From Piscicola geometra (taxonomy: Eukaryota; Annelida; Clitellata; Hirudinida; Piscicolidae): a stretch of 64,000 nt of DNA. Made by a program: the position numbers and the translations under genes. This document shows, in pieces, positions 27,101 to 40,990 of the stretch; the first letter of the stretch is position 1; each line of letters begins with the position of its first letter. The stretch is taken from positions 3,104,610-3,168,609 of the forward strand of contig OX030962.1 of assembly GCA_943735955.1 (NCBI GenBank), given 5' to 3'. The notes below the pieces were generated by a model. That model ran no database searches. It saw only the letters and a list, made by a program, of their open reading frames with translations, and had not been told where the DNA came from.

Positions 27101-28390
27101 GGATGGATAGAGGGTGGGTGTCTGTGGGACGGATGGACGGAGGGGTGGGTGTCTGTGGGATGGAGAGGTGGGTGTCTGTGGGATGGAGGGGAGGGTGTCT
27201 GTGGGATGGAAGGTGGGTGTCTGTGGAATGGAGGGGTGGGTGGGTGTCTGTGGAATGGATGGATAGAGGGGTGGGTGTCTGTGAAATGGATGGATGGAGA
27301 GGTGGGTGTCTGTGGGATGTAGGGGCGGGTGTCTGTGGGATTGAGAAGTGGGTGTCTGTGGGATGGAGGGGTGAGTGTTTGTGGGATGGAGAGTGGGTGT
27401 CTGTGGGATGGATAGAGGGTGGGTGTCTGTGGGATGGATGGATGGAGGGGTGGGTGTCTATGGGATGGAGGGGTGGGTGTCTGTGGGATGGAGGGGTGTG
27501 TGTCTGTGGGATGGAAGGTGGGTGTCTGTGGGATGGAGGGGTGGGTGGGTGTCTGTGGAATGGATGGATGGAGGGGTGGGTGTCTGTGGGATGGAAAGTA
27601 GGTGTCTGTGGGATGGAGGGGAGGGTGTCTGTGGGATGGAGGGTGGATGTCTGTGGGATGGAGGGGTGGGTGTCTGTGGAATGGAGGGGTGGGTGTTTGT
27701 GGGATAGAGGAGTGGGTGTCTGTGGGATGGAGGGGTGGGTGTCTGTGAGATGGATGAAGGGTGGGTGTCTGTGGGATGGATGGATGGAGGGGTGGTTTTC
27801 TGTGGGATGGAGGGATGGGTGTCTGTGGGATGAAGGGGAGGATGTCTGTGGAATGGAGGGTGGGACTCTGTGGGATGGAGGAGTGGGTGTCTGTGGGATG
27901 GAGGGGTGGGTTTCTGTGGGATGGACGGGTGGGTGTTTGTGGGATGGAGGGTGGGTGTCTGTGGGATAAAGGGGTGGGTGTCTGTGGGATGGAGGGGTGG
28001 GAGTCTGTGGGATGGATGGATGGAGGGGTGGGTTTCTGTGGGATGGAGGGATGGGTGTCTGTGGGATGAAGGGGAGGGTGTCTGTGGGATGGAGGGTGGG
28101 TCTCTGTGGGATGGAGGAGTGGGTGTCTGTGGGATGGAGGGGTGGGTGTCTGTGGGATTGAGGGGTAGGTGTCTGTGGGATGGAGGGGTGGGTGTCTGTG
28201 GGATGGAGGGGTGGGTGTTTGTGGGATGGAGAAGTGAGTGTTTGTGGGATGGAGGGATGGGTGTCTGTGGGATAAAGAGGTGGGTTTCTGTGGGATGGAG
28301 GGGTGGGAGTCTGTGGGATGAAGGGGTGGGTCTGTTGGATGGAGGGTGGGTGTCTGTGAGATAGAGGGGCGGGTGTCTGTGGGATGGAGG
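24190..28390. repeat. 1588-bp higher-order unit, about 2.6 tandem copies
   Basis: Landmarks 24199, 24585 and 24694 recur at 25787, 26173 and 26282 and again at 27375, 27761 and 27870, each step 1588 bp. Shared rare variants include TTGATAAA-like frames, GGTGGTTTTCTG and GGGACTCTG. The third copy is cut short near 28390, where a different variant order begins. Confidence 0.88.
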
Positions 28391-31300
28391 ATGGGTGTCT
28401 GTGGGATGGAGAGGTGGGTGTCTGTGGGATAAAGGGGTGGGTGTCTGTGAGATGGATGGAGGGTGGGTGTCTGTGGGATGGATGGATGGAGGGGTGGGTG
28501 TCTGTGGGATGGAGGGGTGGGTGTCTGTGGGATGGAGGGGTGGGTGTTTGTGGGATGGAGAGTGGGTGTCTGTGGGATGGAGGGGTGGGTGTCTGTGAGA
28601 TGGATGGAAGGTGGGTGTCTGTGAGATGGATGGATGGAGGGGTGGGTGTCTGTGAGATGGAGGGGTCGGTGTCTGTGGGATTTAGGGGAAAGGTGTCTGT
28701 GGGATGGAGGGGTGGGTGTCTGTGGGATGGAGGGGTGGGTGTCTGTGGGATGGAGGGGTGAGTGTCTGTGGGATGGAGGGTGGGTGTCTGTGGGATGGAG
28801 GGGTGGGTGTCTGTGGGATGGAGGGGTGGGTGTCTGTGGGATGGAGGGGCGGGTGTCTGTGGGATGGAGGAGAGGGTGTCTGTGGGATGGAGGGTAGGTG
28901 TCTGTGGGATGGAGGGGAGGGTGTCTGTGGGATGGAGGGTGGGTGTCTGTGGGATGGAGGGGTGGGTGTCTGTGGGATGGAGGGGTGGGTGTTTGTGGGA
29001 TAGAGGGTGGGTGTCTGTGAGATGGATGGAAGGTGGGTGTCTGTGAGATGGATGGATGTAGGGGTGGGTGTCTGTGAGATGGAGGGGTGGGTGTCTGTGG
29101 GATTGAGGGGTGGGTGTCTGTGGGATGGAGGGGTGGGTGTCTGTGGGATGGAGGGGTGGGTGTCTGTGGGATGGAGGGGTGGGTGTCTGTGGGATGGAGG
29201 GTGGGTGTCTGTGGGATGGAGGGGTGGGTGTCTGTGGGATGGAGGGTGGGTGTCTGTGGGATGGAGGGGTGGGTGTCTGTGGGATGGATGGAGGGTGGGT
29301 GTCTGTGGGATGGAGGGGTGGGTGTCTGTGGGATCGAGAGGCGGGTGTCTGTGGGATCGAGGTGAGGGTGTCTGTGGGATGGAGGGAAGGTGTCTGTGGG
29401 ATGGAGGGGAGGGTGTCTGTGGGATGGAGGGTGGGTGTCTGTGGGATGGAGGGGTGGGTGTCTGTGAGATGGAGGGGTGGGTGTTTGTGGGATGGAGGGT
29501 GGGTGTCTGTGGGATGGAGGGGTGGGTGTCTGTGAGATGGATGGAGGGTGGGTGTCTGTGGGATGGATGGATGGAGGGGTGGGTTTCTGTGGGATGTAGG
29601 GTGGGTGTCTTTGAGATAGAGGGGTGGGTGTCTGTGGGATGGAAAGGTGGGTGTCTGTGGGATGGAGGAGTGAGTGTTTGTGGGATGGAGAGTGGGTGTC
29701 TGTGGGATGGATAGAGGGTGGGTGTCTGTGGGACGGATGGACGGAGGGGTGGGTGTCTGTGGGATGGAGAGGTGGGTGTCTGTGGGATGGAGGGGAGGGT
29801 GTCTGTGGGATGGAAGGTGGGTGTCTGTGGAATTGAGGGGTGGGTGGGTGTCTGTGGAATGGATGGATAGAGGGGTGGGTGTCTGTGAAATGGATGGATG
29901 GAGAGGTGGGTGTCTGTGGGATGTAGGGGCGGGTGTCTGTGGGATTGAGGAGTGGGTGTCTGTGGGATGGAGGGGTGAGTGTTTGTGGGATGGAGAGTGG
30001 GTGTCTGTGGGATGGATAGAGGGTGGGTGTCTGTGGGATGGATGGATGGAGGGGTGGGTGTCTATGGGATGGAGGGGTGGGTGTCTGTGGGATGGAGGGG
30101 TGTGTGTCTGTGGGATGGAAGGTGGGTGTCTGTGGGATGGAGGGGTGGGTGGGTGTCTGTGGAATGGATGGATGGAGGGGTGGGTGTCTGTGGGATGGAA
30201 AGTAGGTGTCTGTGGGATGGAGGGGAGGGTGTCTGTGGGATGGAGGGTGGATGTCTGTGGGATGGAGGGGTGGGTGTCTGTGGAATGGAGGGGTGGGTGT
30301 TTGTGGGATAGAGAAGTGGGTGTCTGTGGGATGGAGGGGTGGGTGTCTGTGAGATGGATGAAGGGTGGGTGTCTGTGGGATGGATGGATGGAGGGGTGGT
30401 TTTCTGTGGGATGGAGGGATGGGTGTCTGTGGGATGAAGGGGAGGATGTCTGTGGAATGGAGGGTGGGACTCTGTGGGATGGAGGAGTGGGTGTCTGTGG
30501 GATGGAGGGGTGGGTTTCTGTGGGATGGACGGGTGGGTGTTTGTGGGATGGAGGGTGGGTGTCTGTGGGATAAAGGGGTGGGTGTCTGTGGGATGGAGGG
30601 GTGGGAGTCTGTGGGATGGATGGATGGAGGGGTGGGTTTCTGTGGGATGGAGGGATGGGTGTCTGTGGGATGAAGGGGAGGGTGTCTGTGGGATGGAGGG
30701 TGGGTCTCTGTGGGATGGAGGAGTGGGTGTCTGTGGGATGGAGGGGTGGGTGTCTGTAGGATTGAGGGGTGGGTGTCTGTGGGATGGAGGGGTGGGTGTC
30801 TGTGGGATGGAGGGGTGGGTGTTTGTGAGATGGAGAAGTGAGTGTTTGTGGGATGGAGGGATGGGTGTCTGTGGGATAAAGAGGTGGGTTTCTGTGGGAT
30901 GGAGGGGTGGGAGTCTGTGGGATGAAGGGGTGGGTCTGTTGGATGGAGGGTGGGTGTCTGTGAGATAGAGGGGCGGGTGTCTGTGGGATGGAGGATGGGT
31001 GTCTGTGGGATGGAGAGGTGGGTGTCTGTGGGATAAAGGGGTGGGTGTCTGTGAGATGGATGGAGGGTGGGTGTCTGTGGGATGGATGGATGGAGGGGTG
31101 GGTGTCTGTGGGATGGAGGGGTGGGTGTCTGTGGGATGGAGGGGTGGGTGTTTGTGGGATGGAGAGTGGGTGTCTGTGGGATGGAGGGGTGGGTGTCTGT
31201 GAGATGGATGGAAGGTGGGTGTCTGTGAGATGGATGGATGGAGGGGTGGGTGTCTGTGAGATGGAGGGGTCGGTGTCTGTGGGATTTAGGGGTGGGTGTC

Positions 31301-32250
31301 TGTGGGATGGAGGGGTGGGTGTCTGTGGGATGGAGGGGTGGGTGTCTGTGGGATGGAGGGGTGAGTGTCTGTGGGATGGAGGGTGGGTGTCTGTGGGATG
31401 GAGGGGTGGGTGTCTGTGGGATGGAGGGGTGGGTGTCTGTGGGATGGAGGGGCGGGTGTCTGTGGGATGGAGGAGAGGGTGTCTGTGGGATGGAGGGTAG
31501 GTGTCTGTGGGATGGAGGGGAGGGTGTCTGTGGGATGGAGGGTGGGTGTCTGTGGGATGGAGGGGTGGGTGTCTGTGGGATGGAGGGGTGGGTGTTTGTG
31601 GGATAGAGGGTGGGTGTCTGTGAGATGGATGGAAGGTGGGTGTCTGTGAGATGGATGGATGTAGGGGTGGGTGTCTGTGAGATGGAGGGGTGGGTGTCTG
31701 TGGGATTGAGGGGTGGGTGTCTGTGGGATGGAGGGGTGGGTGTCTGTGGGATGGAGGGGTGGGTGTCTGTGGGATGGAGGGGTGGGTGTCTGTGGGATGG
31801 AGGGTGGGTGTCTGTGGGATGGAGGGGTGGGTGTCTGTGGGATGGAGGGTGGGTGTCTGTGGGATGGAGGGGTGGGTGTCTGTGGGATGGATGGAGGGTG
31901 GGTGTCTGTGGGATGGAGGGGTGGGTGTCTGTGGGATCGAGAGGCGGGTGTCTGTGGGATCGAGGTGAGGGTGTCTGTGGGATGGAGGGAAGGTGTCTGT
32001 GGGATGGAGGGGAGGGTGTCTGTGGGATGGAGGGTGGGTGTCTGTGGGATGGAGGGGTGGGTGTCTGTGAGATGGAGGGGTGGGTGTTTGTGGGATGGAG
32101 GGTGGGTGTCTGTGGGATGGAGGGGTGGGTGTCTGTGAGATGGATGGAGGGTGGGTGTCTGTGGGATGGATGGATGGAGGGGTGGGTTTCTGTGGGATGT
32201 AGGGTGGGTGTCTTTGAGATAGAGGGGTGGGTGTCTGTGGGATGGAAAGG
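27040..32250. repeat. 2604-bp duplication overlapping the 1588-bp array
   Basis: Blocks at 27070, 27375, 27761, 28384 and 28634 recur at 29674, 29979, 30365, 30988 and 31238 (offset 2604). Blocks at 29007 and 29110 recur at 31610 and 31713 (offset 2603). The duplicated segment includes the last 1588-bp copy, so this event is younger than the 1588-bp amplification. Confidence 0.85.
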
Positions 32251-35125
32251 TGGGTGTCTGTGGGATGGAGGGGTGGGTGTCTGTGGGATGGAGGGGTGAG
32301 TGTTTGTGAGATGGAGGGTGGGTGTCTGTGGGATGGATAGAGGGTGGGTGTCTGTGGGATGGATGGATAGAGGGGTGGGTTACTGTGGGATGGAGGGGTG
32401 GGTGTCTGTGGGATGGAGGGGAGGGTGTCTGTGGGATGGAGGGTGGGTGTCTGTGGGATGGAGGGGTGGGTGTCTGTGGGATGGAGGGGTGGGTATCTGT
32501 GGGATGGAGGGGTGGGTGTCTGTGGGATGAAGTGGTGGGTGTCTGTGGGATAAAGGGGTGGGTGTCTGTGGGATGGAGGGGTGGGTGTCTGTGGGATGGA
32601 GGAGTGGGTGTCTGTGGGATTGAGGTGTGGGTGTCTGTGGGATAGAGGGGTGGGTGTCTGTGGGATAGAGGGGTGGGTGTCTGTGGGATGAAGGGGTGAG
32701 TGTTTGTGGGATGGAGGGTGGGTGTCTGTGGGATGGATGGAGGGTGGGTGTCTGTGGGATGGATGGAGGGTGGGTGTCTGTGGGATGGATGGATGGAGGG
32801 TGGGTGTCTGTGGGATGGAGGGGTGGGTGTCTGTGGGATGGAGGATAGGGTGTCTGTGGGATGGAGGGTGGGTGTCTGTGGGATGGAGTGGTGAGTGTCT
32901 GTGGGATGGAGGGGTGGGTGTCTGTGAGATGGAGGGGTGGGTGTCTGTGGGATGGAGGAGTTGGTGTCTGTGGGATGGAGGGGTGGGTGTCTGTGGGATG
33001 GAGGGGAGGGTGTCTGTGGGATGGAGGGTGGGTGTCTGTGGGATGGAGGGGTGGGTGTCTGTGGGATGGAGGGGTGGGTGTCTGTGGGATGGAGGGGTGG
33101 GTGTCTGTGGGATGGAGGGGTGGGTGTCTGTGGGATGGAGGGGAGGGTGTCTGTGGAATGGAGGGTGGGTGTCTGTGGGATGGAGGGGTGGGTGTCTGTG
33201 GGATGGAGGGGTGGGTGTCTGTGGGATGGAGGGGTATGTGTCTGTGGGATGGAGGGGTGGGTGTCTGTGGGATGGAGGGGTGGGTGTCTGTGGGATGGAG
33301 GGATGGGTGTCTGTGGGATTGAGGTGTGGGTGTCTGTGGGATGGAGGGGTGGGTGTCTGTGGGATGGAGGGGTGGGTGTCTGTGGGATGGAGGGTGGGTG
33401 TCTGTGGGATGGATGGAGGGTGGGTGTCTGTGAGATGGATGGATGGAGGGGTGGGTGTCTGTGAGATGGAGGGGTGGGTGTCTGTGGGATGGAGGGGTGG
33501 GTGTCTGTGGGATGGATGGATGGAGTAGTCGGTGTCTGTGGGATGGAGGGGTGGGTGTCTGTGGGATGGAGGGGTGAGTGTCTGTGGGATGGAGGGTGGG
33601 TGTCTGTGGGATGGAGGGGTGGGTGTCTGTGAGATGGAGGGGTGGGTGTCTGTGGGATGGAGGAGTTAGTGTCTGTGGGATGGAGGGGTGGGTGTCTGTG
33701 GGATTGAGGTGTGGGTGTCTGTGGGATAGAGGGGTGGGTGTCTGTGGGATAGAGGGGTGGGTGTCTGTGGGATGGAGGGGTGGGTGTCTGTGGGATGGAG
33801 GGGTGGGTGTCTGTGGGATGGAGGGGTGGGTGTCTGTGGGATTGAGGTGTGGGTGTCTGTGGGATGGAGGGGTGGGTGTCTGTGGGATGGAGGGGTGGGT
33901 GTCTGTGGGATGGAGGGTGGGTGTCTGTGGGATGGATGGAGGGTGGGTGTCTGTGGGATGGATGGATGGAGGGGTGGGTGTCTGTGGGATGGAGATGTGG
34001 GTGTCTGTGGGATGGAGGATAGGGTGTCTGTGGGATGGAGGGTGGGTGTCTGTGGGATGGAGTAGTGAGTGTCTGTGAGATGGAGGGGTGGGTGTCTGTG
34101 AGATGGAGGGGTGGGTGTCTGTGGGATGGAGATGTGGGTGTCTGTGGGATGGAGGATAGGGTGTCTGTGGGATGGAGGGTGGGTGTCTGTGGGATGGAGT
34201 AGTGAGTGTCTGTGAGATGGAGGGGTGGGTGTCTGTGAGATGGAGGGGTGGGTGTCTGTGAGATGGAGGGGTGGGTGTGTGGGTGTCTGTGGGATGGAGG
34301 GGTGGGTGTCTGTGAGATGGATGGAGGGTGGGTGTCTGTGGGATGGATGGATGGAGTAGTCGGTGTCTGTGGGATGGAGGGGAGGGTGTCTGTGGAATGG
34401 AGGGTGGGTGTCTGTGGGATGGAGGATAGGGTGTCTGTGGGATGGAGGGTGGGTGTCTGTGGGATGGAGTAGTGAGTGTCTGTGAGATGGAGTGGTGGGT
34501 GTCTGTGAGATGGAGGGGTGGGTGTCTGTGGGATGGAGGAGTTGGTGTCTGTGGGATGGAGGGGTGGGTGTCTGTGGGATGGATGGGTGGGTGTCTGTGA
34601 GATGGAGGGGTGGGTGTCTGTGGGATGGAGAAGTGGGTGTCTGTGGGATGGAGGGGTGGGTGTCTGTGGGATGGAGGGGTGGGTGTCTGTGGGATGGCGG
34701 GGTGGGTGTCTGTGGGATTGAGGTGTAGGTGTCTGTGGGATGGAGGGGTGGGTGTCTGTGGGATGGAGGGGTGGGTGTCTGTGAGATGGATGGAAGGTGG
34801 GTGTCTGTGAGATGAATGGATGGAGGGGTGGGTGTCTGTGAGATGGAGGGGTGGGTGTCTGTGGGATGGAGGGGTGGGTGTCTGTGAGATGGATGGAGGG
34901 TGGGTGTCTGTGGGATGGATGGATGGAGTAGTCGGTGTCTGTGGGATGGAGGAGTGGGTGTCTGTGGGATGGAGGGGTGGGTGTCTGTGGGATGGAGAGG
35001 TGGGTGTCTGTGGGATGGAAGGGTGGGTGTCTGTGGGATGGAGGGGTGGGTGTCTGTGAGATGGATGGAAGGTGGGTGTCTGTGAGATGGATGGATGGAG
35101 GGGTGGGTGTCTGTGAGATGGAGGG

Positions 35126-38100
35126 GTGGGTGTCTGTGGGATGGAGGGGTGGGTGTCTGTGGGATGGATGGATGGAGTAGTCGGTGTCTGTGGGATGGAG
35201 GGGTGGGTGTCTGTGGGATGGAGGGGTGGGTGTCTGGTGGATGGAGGGGTGGGTGTCTGTGGGATGGAGGAGTGGGTGTCTGTGGGATGGAGGGGTGGGT
35301 GTCTGTGGGATGGAGGGGTGAGTGTTTGTGGGATGGAGGGGAGGGTGTCTGTGGAATGGAGGGTGGGTGTCTGTGGGATGGAGGGGTGGGTGTCTGTGGG
35401 ATGGAGGGGTGGGTGTCTGTGGGATGGAGGGGTGGGTGTCTGTGGGATGGAGGGGTGGGTGTCTGTGGGATGGAGGGGAGGGTGTCTGTGGAATGGAGGG
35501 TGGGTGTCTGTGGGATGGAGGGGTGGGTGTCAGTGGGATGGAGGGGTGGGTGTCTGTGGGATGGAGGGGTATGTGTCTGTGGGATGGAGGGGTGGGTGTC
35601 TGTGGGATGGAGGGGTGGGTGTCTGTGGGATGGAGGGGTGGGTGTCTGTGGGATTGAGGTGTGGGTGTCTGTGGGATGGAGGGGTGGGTGTCTGTGGGAT
35701 GGAGGGGTGGGTGTCTGTGGGATGGAGGGTGGGTGTCTGTGGGATGGATGGAGGGTGGGTGTCTGTGGGATGGATGGATGGAGGGGTGGGTGTCTGTGGG
35801 ATGGAGATGTGGGTGTCTGTGGGATGGAGGATAGGGTGTCTGTGGGATGGAGGGTGGGTGTCTGTGGGATGGAGTAGTGAGTGTCTGTGAGATGGAGGGG
35901 TGGGTGTCTGTGAGATGGAGGGGTGGGTGTCTGTGGGATGGAGGAGTTGGTGTCTGTGGGATGGAGGGGTGGGTGTCTGTGGGATGGAGGGGTGGGTGTC
36001 TGTGAGATGGAGGGGTGGGTGTCTGTGGGATGGAGAAGTGGGTGTCTGTGGGATGGAGGGGTGGGTGTCTGTGGGATGGAGGGGTGGGTGTCTGTGGGAT
36101 GGAGGGGTGGGTGTCTGTGGGATTGAGGTGTAGGTGTCTGTGGGATGGAGGGGTGGGTGTCTGTGGGATGGAGGGGTGGGTGTCTGTGAGATGGATGGAA
36201 GGTGGGTGTCTGTGAGATGAATGGATGGAGGGGTGGGTGTCTGTGAGATGGAGGGGTGGGTGTCTGTGGGATGGAGGGGTGGGTGTCTGTGAGATGGATG
36301 GAGGGTGGGTGTCTGTGGGATGGATGGATGGAGTAGTCGGTGTCTGTGGGATGGAGGGGTGGGTGTCTGTGGGATGGAGGGGTGGGTGTCTGTGGGATTA
36401 GAGGTGGGTGTCTGTGGGATGGAAGGGTGGGTGTCTGTGGGATGGAGGGGTGGGTGTCTGTGAGATGGATGGAAGGTGGGTGTCTGTGAGATGGATGGAT
36501 GGAGGGGTGGGTGTCTGTGAGATGGAGGGGTGGGTGTCTGTGGGATGGAGGGGTGGGTGTCTGTGGGATGGATGGATGGAGTAGTCGGTGTCTGTGGGAT
36601 GGAGGGGTGGGTGTCTGTGGGATGGAGGGGTAGGGTGTCTGGTGGATGGAGGGGTGGGTGTCTGTGGGATGGAGGAGTGGGTGTCTGTGGGATGGAGGGG
36701 TGGGTGTCTGTGGGATGGAGGGGTGAGTGTTTGTGGGATGGAGGGGAGGGTGTCTGTGGAATGGAGGGTGAGTGTCTGTGGGATGGAGGGGTGGGTGTCT
36801 GTGGGATGGAGGGGTGGGTGTCTGTGGGATGGAGGGATGGGTGTCTGTGGGATGGAGGGGTGGGTGTCTGTGGGATGGAGGGGAGGGTGTCTGTGGAATG
36901 GAGGGTGGGTGTCTGTGGAATGGAGGGTGGGTGTCTGTGGGATGGAGGGGTGGGTGTCTGTGGGATGGAGGGGTGGGTGTCTGTGGGATGGAGGGGTGGG
37001 TGTCTGTGGGATGGAGGGGTGGGTGTCTGTGGGATGGAGGGGAGGGTGTCTGTGGAATGGAGGGTGGGTGTCTCTGGGATGGAGGGGTGGGTGTCTGTGG
37101 GATGGAGGGGTGGGTGTCTGTGGGATGGAGGGGTATGTGTCTGTGGGATGGAGGGGTGGGTGTCTGTGGGATGGAGGGGTGGGTGTCTGTGGGATGGAGG
37201 GGTGGGTGTCTGTGGGATGGAGGGGTGGGTGTCTGTGGGATGGAGGGGTGGGTGTCTGTGGGATGGAGGGTGGGTGTCTGTGGGATGGATGGAGGGTGGG
37301 TGTCTGTGGGATGGATGGATGGAGGGGTGGGTGTCTGTGGGATGGAGATGTGGGTGTCTGTGGGATGGAGGATAGGGTGTCTGTGGGATGGAGGGTGGGT
37401 GTCTGTGGGATGGAGGATAGGGTGTCTGTGGGATGGAGGGTGGGTGTCTGTGAGATGGAGGGGTGGGTGTCTGTGGGATGGAGGGGTGGGTGTCTGTGAG
37501 ATGGATGGAGGGTGGGTGTCTGTGGGATGGATGGATGGAGTAGTCGGTGTCTGTGGGATGGAGGAGTGGGTGTCTGTGGGATGGAGGGGTTGGTGTCTGT
37601 GGGATGGAGAGGTGGGTGTCTGTGGGATGGAAGGGTGGGTGTCTGTGGGATGGAGGGGTGGGTGTCTGTGAGATGGATGGAAGGTGGGTGTCTGTGAGAT
37701 GGATGGATGGAGGGGTGGGTGTCTGTGAGATGGAGGGGTGGGTGTCTGTGGGATGGAGGGTTGGGTGTCTGTGGGATGGATGGATGGAGTAGTCGGTGTC
37801 TGTGGGATGGAGGGGTGGGTGTCTGTGGGATGGAGGGGTGGGTGTCTGGTGGATGGAGGGGTGGGTGTCTGTGGGATGGAGGAGTGGGTGTCTGTGGGAT
37901 GGAGGGGTGGGTGTCTGTGGGATGGAGGGGTGAGTGTTTGTGGGATGGAGGGGAGGGTGTCTGTGGAATGGAGGGTGGGTGTCTGTGGGATGGAGGGGTG
38001 GGTGTCTGTGGGATGGAGGGGTGGGTGTCTGTGGGATGGAGGGGTGGGTGTCTGTGGGATGGAGGGGTGGGTGTCTGTGGGATGGAGGGGAGGGTGTCTG

Positions 38101-40990
38101 TGGAATGGAGGGTGGGTGTCTGTGGGATGGAGGGGTGGGTGTCTGTGGGATGGAGGGGTGGGTGTCTGTGGGATGGAGGGGTATGTGTCTGTGGGATGGA
38201 GGGGTGGGTGTCTGTGGGATGGAGGGGTGGGTGTCTGTGGGATGGAGGGGTGGGTGTCTGTGGGATTGAGGTGTGGGTGTCTGTGGGATGGAGGGGTGGG
38301 TGTCTGTGGGATGGAGGGGTGGGTGTCTGTGGGATGGAGGGTGGGTGTCTGTGGGATGGATGGAGGGTGGGTGTCTGTGGGATGGATGGATGGAGGGGTG
38401 GGTGTCTGTGGGATGGAGATGTGGGTGTCTGTGGGATGGAGGATAGGGTGTCTGTGGGATGGAGGGTGGGTGTCTGTGGGATGGAGTAGTGAGTGTCTGT
38501 GAGAATGAGGGGTGGGTGTCTGTGAGATGGAGGGGTGGGTGTCTGTGGGATGGAGGAGTTGGTGTCTGTGGGATGGAGGGGTGGGTGTCTGTGGGATGGA
38601 GGGGTGGGTGTCTGTGAGATGGAGGGGTGGGTGTCTGTGGGATGGAGAAGTGGGTGTCTGTGGGATGGAGGGGTGGGTGTCTGTGGGATGGAGGGGTGGG
38701 TGTCTGTGGGATGGAGGGGTGGGTGTCTGTGGGATTGAGGTGTAGGTGTCTGTGGGATGGAGGGGTGGGTGTCTGTGGGATGGAGGGGTGGGTGTCTGTG
38801 AGATGGATGGAAGGTGGGTGTCTGTGAGATGAATGGATGGAGGGGTGGGTGTCTGTGAGATGGAGGGGTGGGTGTCTGTGGGATGGAGGGGTGGGTGTCT
38901 GTGAGATGGATGGAGGGTGGGTGTCTGTGGGATGGATGGATGGAGTAGTCGGTGTCTGTGGGATGGAGGGGTGGGTGTCTGTGGGATGGAGGGGTGGGTG
39001 TCTGTGGGATGGAGAGGTGGGTGTCTGTGGGATGGAAGGGTGGGTGTCTGTGGGATGGAGGGGTGGGTGTCTGTGAGATGGATGGAAGGTGGGTGTCTGT
39101 GAGATGGATGGATGGAGGGGTGGGTGTCTGTGAGATGGAGGGGTGGGTGTCTGTGGGATGGAGGATAGGGTGTCTGTGGGATGGAGGGTGGGTGTCTGTG
39201 AGATGGAGGGGTGGGTGTCTGTGGGATGGAGGGGTGGGTGTCTGTGAGATGGATGGAGGGTGGGTGTCTGTGGGATGGATGGATGGAGTAGTCGGTGTCT
39301 GTGGGATGGAGGAGTGGGTGTCTGTGGGATGGAGGGGTTGGTGTCTGTGGGATGGAGAGGTGGGTGTCTGTGGGATGGAAGGGTGGGTGTCTGTGGGATG
39401 GAGGGGTGGGTGTCTGTGAGATGGATGGAAGGTGGGTGTCTGTGAGATGGATGGATGGAGGGGTGGGTGTCTGTGAGATGGAGGGGTGGGTGTCTGTGGG
39501 ATGGAGGGTTGGGTGTCTGTGGGATGGATGGATGGAGTAGTCGGTGTCTGTGGGATGGAGGGGTGGGTGTCTGTGGGATGGAGGGGTGGGTGTCTGGTGG
39601 ATGGAGGGTTGGGTGTCTGTGGGATGGAGGAGTGGGTGTCTGTGGGATGGAGGGGTGGGTGTCTGTGGGATGGAGGGGTGAGTGTTTGTGGGATGGAGGG
39701 GAGGGTGTCTGTGGAATGGAGGGTGGGTGTCTGTGGGATGGAGGGGTGGGTGTCTGTGGGATGGAGGGGTGGGTGTCTGTGGGATGGAGGGGTGGGTGTC
39801 TGTGGGATGGAGGGGTGGGTGTCTGTGGGATGGAGGGGAGGGTGTCTGTGGAATGGAGGGTGGGTGTCTGTGGGATGGAGGGGTGGGTGTCTGTGGGATG
39901 GAGGGGTGGGTGTCTGTGGGATGGAGGGGTATGTGTCTGTGGGATGGAGGGGTGGGTGTCTGTGGGATGGAGGGGTGGGTGTCTGTGGGATGGAGGGGTG
40001 GGTGTCTGTGGGATTGAGGTGTGGGTGTCTGTGGGATGGAGGGGTGGGTGTCTGTGGGATGGAGGGGTGGGTGTCTGTGGGATGGAGGGTGGGTGTCTGT
40101 GGGATGGATGGAGGGTGGGTGTCTGTGGGATGGATGGATGGAGGGGTGGGTGTCTGTGGGATGGAGATGTGGGTGTCTGTGGGATGGAGGATAGGGTGTC
40201 TGTGGGATGGAGGGTGGGTGTCTGTGGGATGGAGTAGTGAGTGTCTGTGAGAATGAGGGGTGGGTGTCTGTGAGATGGAGGGGTGGGTGTCTGTGGGATG
40301 GAGGAGTTGGTGTCTGTGGGATGGAGGGGTGGGTGTCTGTGGGATGGAGGGGTGGGTGTCTGTGAGATGGAGGGGTGGGTGTCTGTGGGATGGAGAAGTG
40401 GGTGTCTGTGGGATGGAGGGGTGGGTGTCTGTGGGATGGAGGGGTGGGTGTCTGTGGGATGGAGGGGTGGGTGTCTGTGGGATTGAGGTGTAGGTGTCTG
40501 TGGGATGGAGGGGTGGGTGTCTGTGGGATGGAGGGGTGGGTGTCTGTGAGATGGATGGAAGGTGGGTGTCTGTGAGATGAATGGATGGAGGGGTGGGTGT
40601 CTGTGAGATGGAGGGGTGGGTGTCTGTGGGATGGAGGGGTGGGTGTCTGTGAGATGGATGGAGGGTGGGTGTCTGTGGGATGGATGGATGGAGTAGTCGG
40701 TGTCTGTGGGATGGAGGGGTGGGTGTCTGTGGGATGGAGGGGTGGGTGTCTGTGGGATGGAGAGGTGGGTGTCTGTGGGATGGAAGGGTGGGTGTCTGTG
40801 GGATGGAGGGGTGGGTGTCTGTGAGATGGATGGAAGGTGGGTGTCTGTGAGATGGATGGATGGAGGGGTGGGTGTCTGTGAGATGGAGGGGTGGGTGTCT
40901 GTGGGATGGAGGGGTGGGTGTCTGTGGGATGGATGGATGGAGTAGTCGGTGTCTGTGGGATGGAGGGGTGGGTGTCTGTGGGATGGAGGG
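35126..40990. repeat. Duplications with offsets 2612 and 1748 bp
   Basis: Blocks at 35126, 35322, 35900 and 36015 recur at 37738, 37934, 38512 and 38627 (offset 2612). Blocks at 37512, 37547, 37738, 38512 and 38837 recur at 39260, 39295, 39486, 40260 and 40585 (offset 1748). A rare GTCTGGTGG variant marks each copy (35233, 37845, 39593). Confidence 0.85.
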
